Source: Nemopilema nomurai | Lineage: Eukaryota > Cnidaria > Scyphozoa > Rhizostomeae > Rhizostomatidae | Length of the DNA: 64,000 bases | Assembly: GCA_003864495.1 (NCBI GenBank) | Contig: ML133420.1 | Coordinates: forward strand, 1,868,216 to 1,932,215 | Direction: 5' to 3' | In this document: piece after piece, positions 12,335-24,215 of the stretch | Layout of the letters: every line of letters begins with the position of its first letter | Position numbering within the stretch: position 1 is the first letter of the stretch | Program-made: the position numbers and the translations under genes | The notes under the pieces: model-generated | Told to the model about the DNA's origin: nothing | Database searches by the model: none | What the model saw: only the letters and a program-made list of their open reading frames with translations

Positions 12335-15153
12335 TTAGTTTATTTGTTCTTTGCTGTCTTGCAATTGTTGACAATACTCTCCCTCCTCCAAAGACAACAT
12401 AGTAGAGTCCATGTCTAACCTGCCAAATGAGCTGTCCATTAAGAGATCAGGAAGTTCTGTGTCATCTCGTAAATCAGCCCAGAAACCTGTCATACTCTCA
12501 TCACCATATCCAGTGTCCTCCTCTATTGTGAGGGTAAGTGCATGAATATTAATGCCTGTATTATGGAATTGTTCCTCAATTAACGCAATGATGTTGTTGG
12601 CATGTACCTTACGCCATACTTCCACATGCTTGTAAACATCTTTGATTGAAAAAATTTCTTCCAAATTCTCAATTACTTGCTTAACTTGATTGCTTCCAAA
12701 TTCAATATATAAATTTGGATATGCGACAGGTTTTAGATTGCTGTATTTCTCCAACAGCATTTTTCTGTACGACCAAAGCTTGCTGTTTACTTCTTTTCTT
12801 TGTGAAGTTGTCACTTTTCTGGTGATTGCAGTAGTTACAGTCTCTTTGACTTTTTCAAAACTATGCCAGTTCTGACAATCTACAGAATCGCAATCGCATC
12901 TGATAGTTCAGTTATCACAGCATTTACAGCCACTTATCAAACTCTTTTTTCCAGACTTAGGGAACATAGAACTCAGGTATCTCCTTCTACACATTGTGCT
13001 ATTGCAATATCCTCTCATTGCGTTATCTGTTGTTGCCAAAAGAAGGGAGTTGGAAAAAATTAGGCTGGTGCTTGATTTACCATCTCTACCAATCCTTCCA
13101 CTTTCTTGAAGATACATTTCAATATTTTTTGATGGCCCAAAATGAATTGAGTAGTTTAGGTCTTTGCAATCAACCCCCATCCCAAAAGCCATCGTGCAGA
13201 TGAGTATGCGGAGGCAACTGTCAAAAGAAGTCATCTGCTTAATGATGTGCTCTTTCACTGAGTTAGGGGTGAGTGCATGAAACATCTCAACCAATCTATT
13301 TTTGGGAGATCTTATGCAATTCGCAAACATCTGTTCACCAAGCTCAGCAAAAAAAAGGCGGAACAGGGAAGCACACTGTACTTTTGTTTGACAGAAGATT
13401 ATTGTTCTAGGTGCTTTGTGTCCGTACTCCTTTAAATTCGAGATCCAGTATTCAAATACTTTGGCAGGATCACTCTTGCTATCAATGTATTTAACAACAT
13501 ACCTTATATTTGGTCGATTGGGCTCTTTATTAATAATATAAGTTGTTTCAAGAGCAAGTTCAAGGCTATTCATAATCTTTTGTTGTGTAGATGTTGTTGC
13601 TGTTGCTGTGAAAACAGTGAATTTCAGCCGGCCACTCAACAGTGACTTAAGCTCACTCAGTTTATCATACCATTGTCTGAATGGTTTTCCTTTATCATCA
13701 GAAACACCCCTGTTGATATGGTAAAAAGGTTCAACATTAGAAGTAAGTCATAGAATGAGGGTAGAGAAAGCACCAATTTTTTTCAATATTTGAAGCAAGC
13801 TTTTTCAGTTGACACATTGGGCAATTCATTCACACATTAATGCAGTTATCAATGTTAGAGGACATAATAGGGATGATGCTGATTGGTTTGGTAATTTAGA
13901 AGTTGACAGAAAAATTGTATGCAAGTAGCATTTGTTTGAAAAAGTTGGAAAAGTTAAATTCTTTTTAGTTTAGTTGTCCATGATTTCAGTGTCCTCAATC
14001 TTCTTTAGAAGAAATTATTTGCAACTTCTCTATCCAAAAATTAAATCCTAAGATAATCCTAACAAGTTAATTTAGCCATCCCCTACCCAAAAGTTTTTAT
14101 CCATTTTTGGAAGCACATGATGGACCATACTTTGAAAACCTCCTTGGCATCATCAGTGTATCGGCGTTGTTTATTTGTAAAAAATGTTACAAAAACTTAA
14201 CACTTTGGGTAGTTTTCTTAAGTTTTCTTCTGTCTTCCTACAGGGTGTTTAAAACGAATTGTAATACCAGTATCAAAGGTTTCATTCATCGTCTGAAGGG
14301 GTATCCGAGTAAAACATATCATAAACTTACTAGGGGGTGCTTTCTCCTCGATTAGTTTATAAACCACCAAGAAAGTTTCCTCCTTTAAATAATACCCTGT
14401 TTACAATACTAGCGTTTCTCCTCTACTCTGTATTTGTTATGTTACGTTTATATTATTTAACTTCCTTTTACATTGTTTATACTTTTAAGCTTGGATTATT
14501 TCTAATTTGCAACAAGTGTATATGTATCCAGTGGAATTTAAAATAAAACTGAACTGAACTCACCATTGTGAAATACAGTGAGCCTCGTCTATGGCTACAC
14601 CAATGCAATGATCTCTGAATTCCTGTGATGAAATCAATGACCTCCATATGTCCTTTGACAAAATACATTCAGGTGATGTGTATACCAGAGAATAATGTCC
14701 TGCTTGCACATTTCCAATTTTCTCAGCCAGATTTATGGCCTGGTTGTGAAGCGCAACTGCTGATATACCACAGTCAGACATCTTTCTAACTTGATCTTCC
14801 ATCAGTGCTTTTAGCGGGCTAACAACGATTAATGTGCTAATTCCGTAACATTGATTCTCCAAAGCATCAACGACAAACGGTAGGGCTTGGAAACACAGCG
14901 ACTTACCATAACCTGTATTGGCACTCATATACACGTCATAACCATTTATAAAAGCCTTTATGACGCTACACTGATCATCGTAAATCTTTTCAATATTAAA
15001 AAGGTAGCAAATGAACTTGATAGCATCTAAAAATTTACTTTCATCGTATGAAATAGCTCGCTTTGAAATAATTTGATCCGCCATTTTGCCATCAGTTACC
15101 GTTTTGATGGTATTGTGCGGATAAATTAACTCCACGATTTTGTGGAGTTGCAT
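12335..15153 (-). pseudogene. RecQ-like ATP-dependent DNA helicase of the transposon, one in-frame stop
   Basis: Two exons: 15153-14564 and 13709-12335, joined in phase within the tryptophan of CISQW. Superfamily-2 motifs appear in order: TGYGKS (Walker A), VVSPLKALMEDQ (Ia), DEAHCISQW (II), TATAT (III), IIFCQTK (IV), MAFGMGVDCKDL (V) and ESGRIGRDG (VI), followed by a cysteine-rich patch (CKCC...CDCDSVDC) like the RecQ zinc region and a C-terminal tail without recognised domain. An in-frame TGA at 12908-12910 cuts the zinc region, while the frame continues open to 12335. Translation may start at 15153 or, with better context (AAAATGGCGG), at 15082-15084. It is convergent with the transposase (34 bp apart). 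In a mobile element the helicase presumably aids strand processing during transposition (inference). It is not a host RecQ gene because it lies inside the TIRs. Confidence 0.87.
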
Positions 15154-15160
15154 AAATTAT

Positions 15161-15241
15161 CCGGACAAGAGAATCGCCCGTAGCGCACAGACCATACACT
15201 TCACGGAAGTTTTTGGTCTGTGACGCAGGCTAGTAGCTGTG
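15161..15241. repeat. Right TIR and 9-bp target duplication of the helicase element
   Basis: The 72 bases 15161-15232 are the inverted partner of 7124-7195. They are followed directly by GTAGCTGTG (15233-15241), the second copy of the target duplication, after which the satellite resumes in the same phase. Confidence 0.95.
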
Positions 15242-18200
15242 GAGAGCAGACGTATTTTTTAAAGCTCTTCAGATTAGTGGATCAGTTGAGGTTTGTAGCT
15301 GTGGAGAGCAGACTTTTTTTTTAAAGCTCTTCAGATTAGTGCATAAGTTGAGGCTTGTAGCTATGAAGAGCAGACGTTTTTGAAGCTCTTCAGACTGGTG
15401 AATAAGTTGAGGCTTGTAGCTTTGGAGAGCAGACGTGCTTTTTGAAGCTCTTCAGATTAGTTAATCAGTTGAGACTTGTAGCTGTGGAGAGCAGACGTAT
15501 GTTTTGAAGCTCTTCAGATTAGTGAATCAGTTGAGGCTTGTAGCTGTTGAGAGCAGACGTGTTTTTTGAAGCTCTTCAGATTGATGAATAAGTTGAGGCT
15601 TGTAGCTGTGGAGAGCAGACGTGTTTTTTGAAGCTCTTCAGATAAGTGGATCAGTTGAGATTTGTAGCTGTGGAGAGCAGACGTATTTTTTAAAGCTCTT
15701 CAGATTAGTGAATAAGTTGAGGCTTGTAGCTGTGAAGAGCAGACGTTTTTGAAGCTCTTCAGATTCGTGAATAAGTTGAGGCTTATAGCTGTGGAGAGCA
15801 AACGTGTTTTTTGAAGCTCTTCAGATTGGTGAATAAGTTGAGACTTGTAGCTGTAAAGAGCAGACGTATTTTTTAAAGCTCTTCAGATTAGTGAATAAGT
15901 TGAGGCTTATAGCTGTGGAGAGCAAACGTGTTTTCTGAAGCTCTTCAGATTGGTGAATAAGTTGAGACTTGTAGCTGTGAAGAGCAGACGTTTTTGAAGT
16001 TCTTCAGATTGGGGAATAAGTTGAGGCTTGTAGCTGTGAAGAGCAGACGTTTTTGAAGCTCTTCAGATTCGTGAATAAGTTGAGGCTTATAGCTGTGGAG
16101 AGCAAACGTGTTTTTTGAAGCTCTTCAGATTGGTGAATAAGTTGAGACTTGTAGCTGTGAAGAGCAGACGTTTTTGAAGCTCTTCAGATTATGGAATAAG
16201 TTGAGGCTTGTAGCTGTGGAGAGCAGACGTGTTTTTTGAAGCTCTTCAGATTAGTGAATCAGTTGAGACTTGTAGCTGTGGAGAGCAGACGTGTTGTTTG
16301 AAGCTCTTCAGATTGGTAAATAAGATGAGAGTTGTAGCAGTGGAGAGCAGACGTATTTTTTGAAGCTCTTCAGATTAGTGACTCAGTTGAGACTTGTAGC
16401 TGTGAAGAGCAGACGTTTTTGAAGCTCTTCAGATTTGGGAATAATTTGAGGGTTGTAGCTATGAAGAGCAGACGTTTTTGAAGCTCTTCAGATTGGTGAA
16501 TAAGTTAAGACTTGTAGCTGTGAAGAGCAGACGTTTTTGAAGCTCTTCAGATTATGGAATAAGTTGAGGCTTGTAGCTGTGGAGAGCAGACGTGTTTTTT
16601 GAAGCTCTTCAGATTGGGGAATAAGTTGAGGCTTGTAGCTGTGGAGAGCAGACGTGTTTTTTGAAGCTCTTCAGATTGGTGAATAAGTTAAGACTTGTAG
16701 CTGTGAAGAGCAGACGTTTTTGAAGCTCTTCAGATTGATGAATAAGTTGAGGCTTGTAGCTGTGGAGAGCAGACGTGTTTTTTGAAGCTCTTCAGATTGA
16801 TGAATAAGTTGAGGCTTGTAGCTGTGGAGAGCAGACGTGTTGTTTGAAGCTCTTCAGATTGGTAAATAAGATGAGAGTTGTAGCAGTGGAGAGCAGACGT
16901 ATTTTTTGAAGCTCTTCAGATTAGTGACTCAGTTGAGACTTGTAGCTGTGAAGAGCAGACGTGTTTTTTGAAGCTCTTCAGATTGGGGAATAAGTTGAGG
17001 CTTGTAGCTGTGAAGAGCAGACGTTTTTGAAGGTCTTCAGATTGGTGAATAAGTTGAGGCTTGTAGCTGTGGAGAGCAGACGTGTTTTTTGAAGCTCTTC
17101 AGATTAGTGAATAAGTTGAGTCTTGTAGCTGTAGAGAGCAGACGTGTTTTTTGAAGCTCTTCAGATTAGTGAATAAGTTGAGGCTTGTAGCTGTGGAGAG
17201 CAGACGTGTTTTTTGAAGCTCTTCAGATTAGTGGATCAGTTGAGGTCTGTAGCTGTGGAGAGCAGACGTATGTTTTGAAGCTCTTCAGATTAGTGAATCA
17301 GTTGAGGCTTGTAGCTATGAAGAGCAGACGTTTTTGAAGCTCTTCAGATTGGTGAATAAGTTGAGACTTGTAGCTGTGAAGAGCAGACGTTTTTGAAGCT
17401 CTTCAGATTGGGTAATAAGTTGAGGGTTGTAGCTATGAAGAGCAGACGTTTTTGAAGCTCTTCAGATTGGTGAATAAGTTGAGGCTTGTAGCTTTGGAGA
17501 GCAGACGTGCTTTTTGAAGCTCTTCAGATTAGTGAATAAGTTGAGGCTTGTAGCTGTGAAGAGCAAACGTGTTTTTTGAAGCTCTTCAGATTGGGGAATA
17601 AGTTGAGGCTTGTAGCTGTGGAGAGCAGACGTGTTTTTTGAAGCTCTTCAGATTGGTGAATAAGTTGAGACTTGTTGCTGTGAAGAGCAGACGTTTTTGA
17701 AGCTCTTCAGATTGATGAATAAGTTGAGGCTTGTAGCTGTGGAGAGCAGACGTGTTTTTTGAAGCTCTTCAGATTGATGAATAAGTTGAGGCTTGTAGCT
17801 GTGGAGAGCAGACGTATTTTTTAAAGCTCTTCAGATTAGTGAATAAGTTGAGGCTTGTAGCTGTGAAGAGCAGACGTTTTTGAAGCTCTTCAGATTCGTG
17901 AATAAGTTGAGGCTTATAGCTGTGGAGAGCAAACGTGTTTTTTGAAGCTCTTCAGATTGGTGAATAAGTTGAGACTTGTAGCTGTAAAGAGCAGACGTAT
18001 TTTTTAAAGCTCTTCAGATTAGTGAATAAGTTGAGGCTTATAGCTGTGGAGAGCAAACGTGTTTTCTGAAGCTCTTCAGATTGGTGAATAAGTTGAGACT
18101 TGTAGCTGTGAAGAGCAGACGTTTTTGAAGTTCTTCAGATTGGGGAATAAGTTGAGGCTTGTAGCTGTGAAGAGCAGACGTTTTTGAAGCTCTTCAGATT

Positions 18201-20347
18201 CGTGAATAAGTTGAGGCTTATAGCTGTGGAGAGCAAACGTGTTTTTTGAAGCTCTTCAGATTGGTGAATAAGTTGAGACTTGTAGCTGTGAAGAGCAGAC
18301 GTTTTTGAAGCTCTTCAGATTGGTGAATAAGTTGAGGCTTGTAGCTGTGGACAGCAGACGCTTTTTTGAAGCTCTTCAGACTAGTGAATCAGTAGAGACT
18401 TGTAGCTGTGGAGAGCAGACGTGTTGTTTGAAGCTCTTCAGATTGGTAAATAAGATGAGAGTTGTAGCAGTGGATAGCAGACGTATTTTTTGAAGCTCTT
18501 CAGATTAGTGACTCAGTTGAGACTTGTAGCTGTGAAGAGCAGACGTTTTTGAAGCTCTTCAGATTTGGGAATAATTTGAGGTTGTAGCTATGAAGAGCAG
18601 ACGTTTTTGAAGCTCTTCAGATTGGTGAATAAGTTAGACTTGTAGCTGTGAAGAGCAGACGTTTTTGAAGCTCTTCAGATTATGGAATAAGTTGAGGCTT
18701 GTAGCTGTGGAGAGCAGACGTGTTTTTTGAAGCTCTTCAGATTGGGAATAAGTTGAGGCTTGTAGCTGTGGAGAGCAGACGTGTTTTTTGAAGCTCTTCA
18801 GATTGGTGAATAAGTTAAGACTTGTAGCTGTGAAGAGCAGACGTTTTTGAAGCTCTTCAGATTGATGAATAAGTTGAGGCTTGTAGCTGTGGAGAGCAGA
18901 CGTGTTTTTTGAAGCTCTTCAGATTGATGAATAAGTTGAGGCTTGTAGCTGTGGAGAGCAGACGTGTTGTTTGAAGCTCTTCAGATTGGTAAATAAGATG
19001 AGAGTTGTAGCAGTGGAGAGCAGACGTATTTTTTGAAGCTCTTCAGATTAGTGACTCAGTTGAGACTTGTAGCTGTGAAGAGCAGACGTGTTTTTGAAGC
19101 TCTTCAGATTGGGAATAAGTTGAGGCTTGTAGCTGTGAGAGCAGACGTTTTTGAAGGTCTTCAGATTGTGAATAAGTTGAGGCTTGTAGCTGTGGAGAGC
19201 AGACGTGTTTTTTGAAGCTCTTCAGATTAGTGAATAAGTTGAGTCTTGTTAGCTGTAGAGAGCAGACGTGTTTTTTGAAGCTCTTCAGATTAGTGAATAA
19301 GTTGAGGCTTGTAGCTGTGGAGAGCAGACGTGTTTTTTGAAGCTCTTCAGATTAGTGGATCAGTTGAGGTCTGTAGCTGTGGAGAGCAGACGTATGTTTT
19401 GAAGCTCTTCAGATTAGTGAATCAGTTGAGGCTTGTAGCTATGAAGAGCAGACGTTTTTGAAGCTCTTCAGATTGGTGAATAAGTTGAGACTTGTAGCTG
19501 TGAAGAGCAGACGTTTTTGAAGCTCTTCAGATTGGGTAATAAGTTGAGGGTTGTAGCTATGAAGAGCAGACGTTTTTGAAGCTCTTCAGATTGGTGAATA
19601 AGTTGAGGCTTGTAGCTTTGGAGAGCAGACGTGCTTTTTGAAGCTCTTCAGATTAGTGAATAAGTTGAGGCTTGTAGCTGTGAAGAGCAAACGTGTTTTT
19701 TGAAGCTCTTCAGATTGGGGAATAAGTTGAGGCTTGTAGCTGTGGAGAGCAGACGTGTTTTTTGAAGCTCTTCAGATTGGTGAATAAGTTGAGACTTGTT
19801 GCTGTGAAGAGCAGACGTTTTTGAAGCTCTTCAGATTGATGAATAAGTTGAGGCTTGTAGCTGTGGAGAGCAGACGTGTTTTTTGAAGCTCTTCAGATTG
19901 ATGAATAAGTTGAGGCTTGTAGCTGTGGAGAGCAGACGTGTTGTTTGAAGCTCTTCAGATTGGTAAATAAGATGAGAGTTGTAGCAGTGGAGAGCAGACG
20001 TATTTTTTGAAGCTCTTCAGATTAGTGACTCAGTTGAGACTTGTAGCTGTGAAGAGCAGACGTGTTTTTTGAAGCTCTTCAGATTGGGGAATAAGTTGAG
20101 GCTTGTAGCTGTGAAGAGCAGACGTTTTTGAAGGTCTTCAGATTGGTGAATAAGTTGAGGCTTGTAGCTGTGGAGAGCAGACGTGTTTTTTGAAGCTCTT
20201 CAGATTAGTGAATAAGTTGAGTCTTGTAGCTGTAGAGAGCAGACGTGTTTTTTGAAGCTCTTCAGATTAGTGAATAAGTTGAGGCTTGTAGCTGTGGAGA
20301 GCAGACGTGTCTTTTGAAGCTCTTCAGATTGGTGAATAAGTTGAGGC
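15233..20347. repeat. 59-62 bp satellite array, right block
   Basis: Continuation of the same satellite, about 84 monomers, ending within a monomer at TTGAGGCACG. It has a higher-order structure with a shift of about 2.12 kb: a run with ATTCGTGAATAAG and TTATAGCTGTGG variants at 15763 recurs near 17885, GTGTTGTTTGAAG at 16291 recurs near 18421, and AAGGTCTTCAG at 17030 recurs near 19153 and again near 20130. The stretch 18550-19250 differs from its older copy mainly by single-base losses in doublets. Confidence 0.97.
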
Positions 20348-20689
20348 ACGTTGACATGGGCTCAATTCCAAAGGATAGATCAATACTAGCTCTCTGCTGC
20401 TATATGCAAATTTTAACTAATGACATTGTTTTTATTGTCATTAACTGAAATGCTATTTTTTTCATATCAGATCATTCATGCATCCAGCTATGCAGGCAGT
20501 TTTTAGAAGTCTCAATAACCTTTTTCATAAATGGGTTGATAATGGGACTGGTATGTGATAGATCCTTTGGAACTGTCCCGTGGCTACTGTAAAAAAATTT
20601 AAATAGCTGCTAATTAACTAATTTTCTGAGGTTCGTCAACAATTGACATCACTTTTGCTGTAACAGAAAGCAAATATTTTGTTTAATTT

Positions 20690-22008
20690 TTGAATATGAG
20701 CCTAATGTAGCTGTTTTTTCCATGACACTTGCATTCAATCAGTCCATCTGGTGATGCAGCAAGATAAGGAGTGTCTGATAAGACATGAAGGCCAGTATCC
20801 AAAATAACCATTGTTGTATGGCACTTAGTTACCAAGTTTATGTAGTCTCGTTTCGCTTCTCTCTCCATTCTTTTGCCATATTACTGCACTTGGGGCAAAC
20901 TTTCTCAGTTCTTTCAATTTATTTTTGACAGATGTCTCACCAGAAACTGACGGATCTTTAGAACAGTATGGCTTCTCCATTTGCTTACTACCTTTCGTCT
21001 GATTTGGGACACAACTATCTTTCTTGGGCCGTCGAAAGTCAATGTTTTTTAGCGGGGCTGGCTCGGCATACCTCCTTGATTTCTTCCATGCACATAGCTT
21101 ACTGGTGCTGGCGACTTTATTCAGCTCAAGTTGGGTGCATGCCTGAAGCTTAAACAGCAGGGCAGCCACATGACTACAGACAGATCCTAACCTAAAATGT
21201 TAAGCGAAAGCAATGTTTTGGAAAGGTATATGTGTATATCTATTCCTATATGGAATTAGCTGTAAACAGGCTTCTTTTTCACAGATCTATAAGCTAAGAA
21301 GAAACATTTACACTTTTTACCTGACTTTGGTGTTATGAAACATAACTAGCACTATTTTTAAAGGTTTTTCAAACATCTTGTAAATGTAAACTTACCCTGC
21401 CACAGATGTACAATTCGCAGAGAGAATCCAGTCTTCTTTTTTGTATAGTACAACCCACACATCCTACAAACTTGATTTCTGTCCTTGTCTTTGACTTGGT
21501 AAAACCTGAATTGAACAGTGACCCTGATTATATCAACATATCGCAGTTGGAGTAAAAAACATTACAATGGATAAAATATCACGATTTACAAGATTTTACC
21601 AACAAATGTAAATTTGTTTAAAATGACGTAAATAGGAAAATATTCATAAAAATGGGAGAAACGGCAAAATAGATTTACATACCTGTGACTTTATACAACA
21701 AAAATCACTTGTGTTGGTAATTGGATGATAATAGACATAATTAACATGTCCGCAGACGAAAAAGTTGTATGCCTCCAAAGACTTGTAGGCCTTTGAAGAT
21801 TCTTTAGTAAAATTACTTGGCGTATTTATTACGTAGTTGTATATGTCAGGCCAGCCAACATCTGGGAGCAAACCAACATCATCCTGCCAGTCCTCGCCAA
21901 GACTGTATGGGTCAGGAAGGACAGAACCATCCGTTACGCTAATTTACATTTGTAATTAGCCTGATCTTTTTCGTCTAGAGAATCGAAATAGCTTTTATCT
22001 GACGACAT
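20690..22008 (-). pseudogene. Decayed SWIM-YqaJ protein (ISL2EU-type accessory gene)
   Basis: Pieces of one reading path are recognisable on -. From ATG at 22008 comes MSSDKSYFDSLDEKDQ, followed (after a frameshift near 21944) by PDVGWPDIYNYV and AYKSLEAYNFFVCGHV. The next exon (about 21515-21397) ends in the degenerate SWIM motif SANCTSVAG. The exon below (about 21200-20825) continues GLGSVCSHVAALLFKLQA. After a further frame change and apparent internal deletion, 20868-20690 carries the YqaJ-type segment with YLAASPDGLIECKCHG. The intact relative at 50245-52458 has AHCDCMAG, so a SWIM histidine and cysteine have changed here, and there is a stop in the same exon. No transposase of the same family lies next to it. 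Confidence 0.7.
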
Positions 22009-22901
22009 CATATGAAACTTTATTAAGAAAATTACATATCCAAGCGAAATTTATATGCAAGCGACTACAGCACAATAAACAAACAGCTGCTATTAAACTC
22101 ATGGTAGCAACATGGAAGCACGCTTCGCGCAGCAAGAAAAATTGTTCAGCACACCTGCCCCGCTAAATTTACCCCAATGCCAAGTAATAGGCTCTATGCA
22201 GCTGGGGGTCACGTGCCTAGATACCGCATGGCAACGATGTACTGGAGAGCAAGTGTTCCAACAGCGGCCGGTGTAAACAATCAAAATAGCGGTAGCGTGC
22301 GACGATTTTTTTACCTTATAGTGTCTTTTCTGAAGTTTTTACAGCTAATTGAGTTGCAAGTTAATTCTAGCTTGCTTTTACCTACCTTTTTACCAACATC
22401 AGTACGATTTCAAGATTCAAATCAAACAGCGCTGGGTTGACCTGTAACTGAACCTGGCCTAAATGGAGCTCCCAACAGAAGGTGAGAGTTTTTCTTAGCT
22501 TTTACATTGCTATACATCATACTATGCAGAACACTATAAAGTTTTGTTTGCTCATGTATATGATTAATGATGCTGTCATCAACAAAAGCTCATAAAAACT
22601 CATTGGACTCGAGAATCTTGTTAGGAGGATGTTTGGCTTTATCCTCAATTTTTCATTCACGGCAACATAATCAGAAGGTCTTGAAAATGTTTGATTCTCT
22701 CCCTTCTTCCACTGAATTTGATTATTGTTGCAACAAATATCTACACCATACCTAGAGTCAATTTGTAAAGTTTAAAGAATAATTATAGATTAGTAAAAAA
22801 ATATAATCAATGCATGGAAACCATGACTGCCAAACCAAATCTAAATATCTTGTTTTTTAATGAGAGAATTTGAAAAGATGAAAAAATAATATCAAAAGTT
22901 T
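22009..22901. other. Intergenic, no supported gene
   Basis: I see only short chance open frames here. The segment separates the SWIM-YqaJ relic from the Harbinger-related cluster. No clear terminal inverted repeat could be matched to either. Confidence 0.5.
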
Positions 22902-23465
22902 TCAGTAACTTGAATTACTATCCTTGGGTGAATTGACCATTTCAGAGAATGAAAAATTAGGCCTTCCACTGCTGTTTTGTGGGCTTAAAAATTGATGCTG
23001 GCTTGGAAAATATTGCTGGCCTGTCAAATTTCCTCCAATACCCATTTGTGCCTGAAACAATGTATTTTGGATATTGTTCATTGCAATCAGTCGTCCGCTC
23101 ATCCATTGCTGACAATGTTTGGCCAACATATTTACCACAGGCAATACAACATATTTATCAAAGGCAGGCAGTTCAGCTGTCCGCTCATCCACTGCTGACA
23201 ATGTTTGGCCAACAAATTTACCAAAGGCAATACAAGGTGTGCTCTCTGGTGCTTTAGGGTCATCTTCCAATGACGATGCCAGCTTTTTCAACACTTCCAT
23301 CTCCTCTTCTTCTCTTTTTTTTTGTTTTTCTCTTTCCTCATTGTTTCTGTTGGCTTCTTTGTAGATTTTTTCTCGGAAACAAAAGAAGCCTCTGTATTTT
23401 CATCTGCCTCTTCATCCTCCTCATTAAAAGATATTCTTTCTGAATCATCAATATCATCAGTTTCC
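22902..23465 (-). pseudogene. Harbinger-associated MADF/Myb-like accessory protein, C-terminal part
   Basis: On - the frame EEEEMEVLKKLASSLEDD leads into a segment with IAFGKFVGQTL and a tail rich in Q, N, S and P, ending at 22902. Upstream, a highly charged acidic/basic segment (EDEEADENTEA, then EREKQKK) lies partly in another frame, indicating a frameshift or exon boundary near 23385. PIF/Harbinger elements typically encode a transposase plus a MADF/Myb-SANT-like DNA-binding protein, and the adjacent transposase on + fits that pairing. The MADF domain itself is not visible here, so the call rests on C-terminal resemblance and context. Confidence 0.5.
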
Positions 23466-23497
23466 TGAAATTAAAACAAATTTCTTTTTAACTTAAG

Positions 23498-24212
23498 GTT
23501 CCTTCAACTCCAGAAGAATGGAAGCAAGTAAGCAATAGTTTCGAATCAAAATGGAACTATCCCTATTGCATGGGTGCACTGGATGGTAAACATATTGGAA
23601 TCCAGCAGCCAAAGAATTCAGGATCCGAATATTTTAATTACAAAAGGTTCTTCAGCATCTTGCTCTTTGCATTGGTCAGTCATGACTATAAATTTTTATA
23701 CGTAGATGTGGGTGCAAGTGGGAGGAATGGTGATGCTGGAATTTTTGAAAGCAGCACATTAAAGAAAAAGCTAGACCACGGCACTATTGGGTTTCCAGAG
23801 CCAGAAGAATTGCAAGGAACTGGGCTTCTTTGCAACTATCATCTCATTGGTGATGATGCTTTCCCACTCAGAAAAGATGTTTTGAAGCCTTTTCCTTTCA
23901 GACAGCTTGACTATGATCAACATGTTTTTAATTATAGGCTGTCTCGAGACAAGACGTGTTGTTGAGAATGCCTTCGGTATTTTGGCAAACAGGTTCAGGT
24001 TATTTTTAACAAAAATTGCACTTGAACCAGAGAAAGTTAAGATGATTGTCATGGCAACATGCTGCCTTCACAATTTTCTTATTGATGAGCAACCATCATA
24101 TGCAACGATAGCAGATCAAGAACATGAAAACAATCAATTAATGGGAGGTTACAGGAGAACTGATCCTCAGCTGACCAATATGGAAAGGACACAGGAAAGA
24201 AATTGTTGCTAG
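23498..24212 (+). pseudogene. PIF/Harbinger (HARBI1-like) DDE transposase, frameshifted
   Basis: The exon follows an acceptor at 23496-23497 and reads PSTPEEWKQV...MGALDGKHIGI...YFNYKRFFS...VDVGASGRNGDAG...LIGDDAFPLRKD...FNYRLS, then continues in another frame as RRVVENAFGILANRFRLF...CCLHNFL. These are the DDE_Tnp_4/HARBI1 signatures: D in ALDGKH, D in GDDAF and E in ENAFG. The frame changes by one base near 23945-23955 (GAGACAAGACG), separating the final E from the rest. The N-terminal helix-turn-helix exons are not visible upstream, where a gene on the other strand lies. Hence a truncated, frameshifted copy. Confidence 0.85.
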
Positions 24213-24215
24213 AAA

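Larger units (their letters stand above)
7124..15232. mobile_element. AcademH-like DNA transposon with DUF6589 transposase and RecQ-like helicase
   Basis: An 8109-bp element inserted inside a satellite monomer. The sequence shows 72-bp terminal inverted repeats (70/72 identical), perfect 9-bp direct repeats GTAGCTGTG on both sides (7115-7123 and 15233-15241), and two convergent genes: a five-exon DUF6589-type protein on + and a two-exon superfamily-2 RecQ-type helicase on -. Academ-type transposons encoding a helicase (AcademH) are known from animals and fungi. Assignment to that lineage rests on the helicase, the DUF6589-like protein and the TSD length, and is from memory rather than a search. 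MULE or P elements are excluded by gene content. Both genes carry in-frame stops, so this copy looks non-autonomous although its TIRs are nearly identical. Confidence 0.88.

Noticed and set aside
12335..15153. Host RecQ/WRN-family repair helicase
   Set aside because: It lies inside TIRs with a target duplication, pairs with a DUF6589 transposase, and has a second divergent copy in the same context at 60863-62210.
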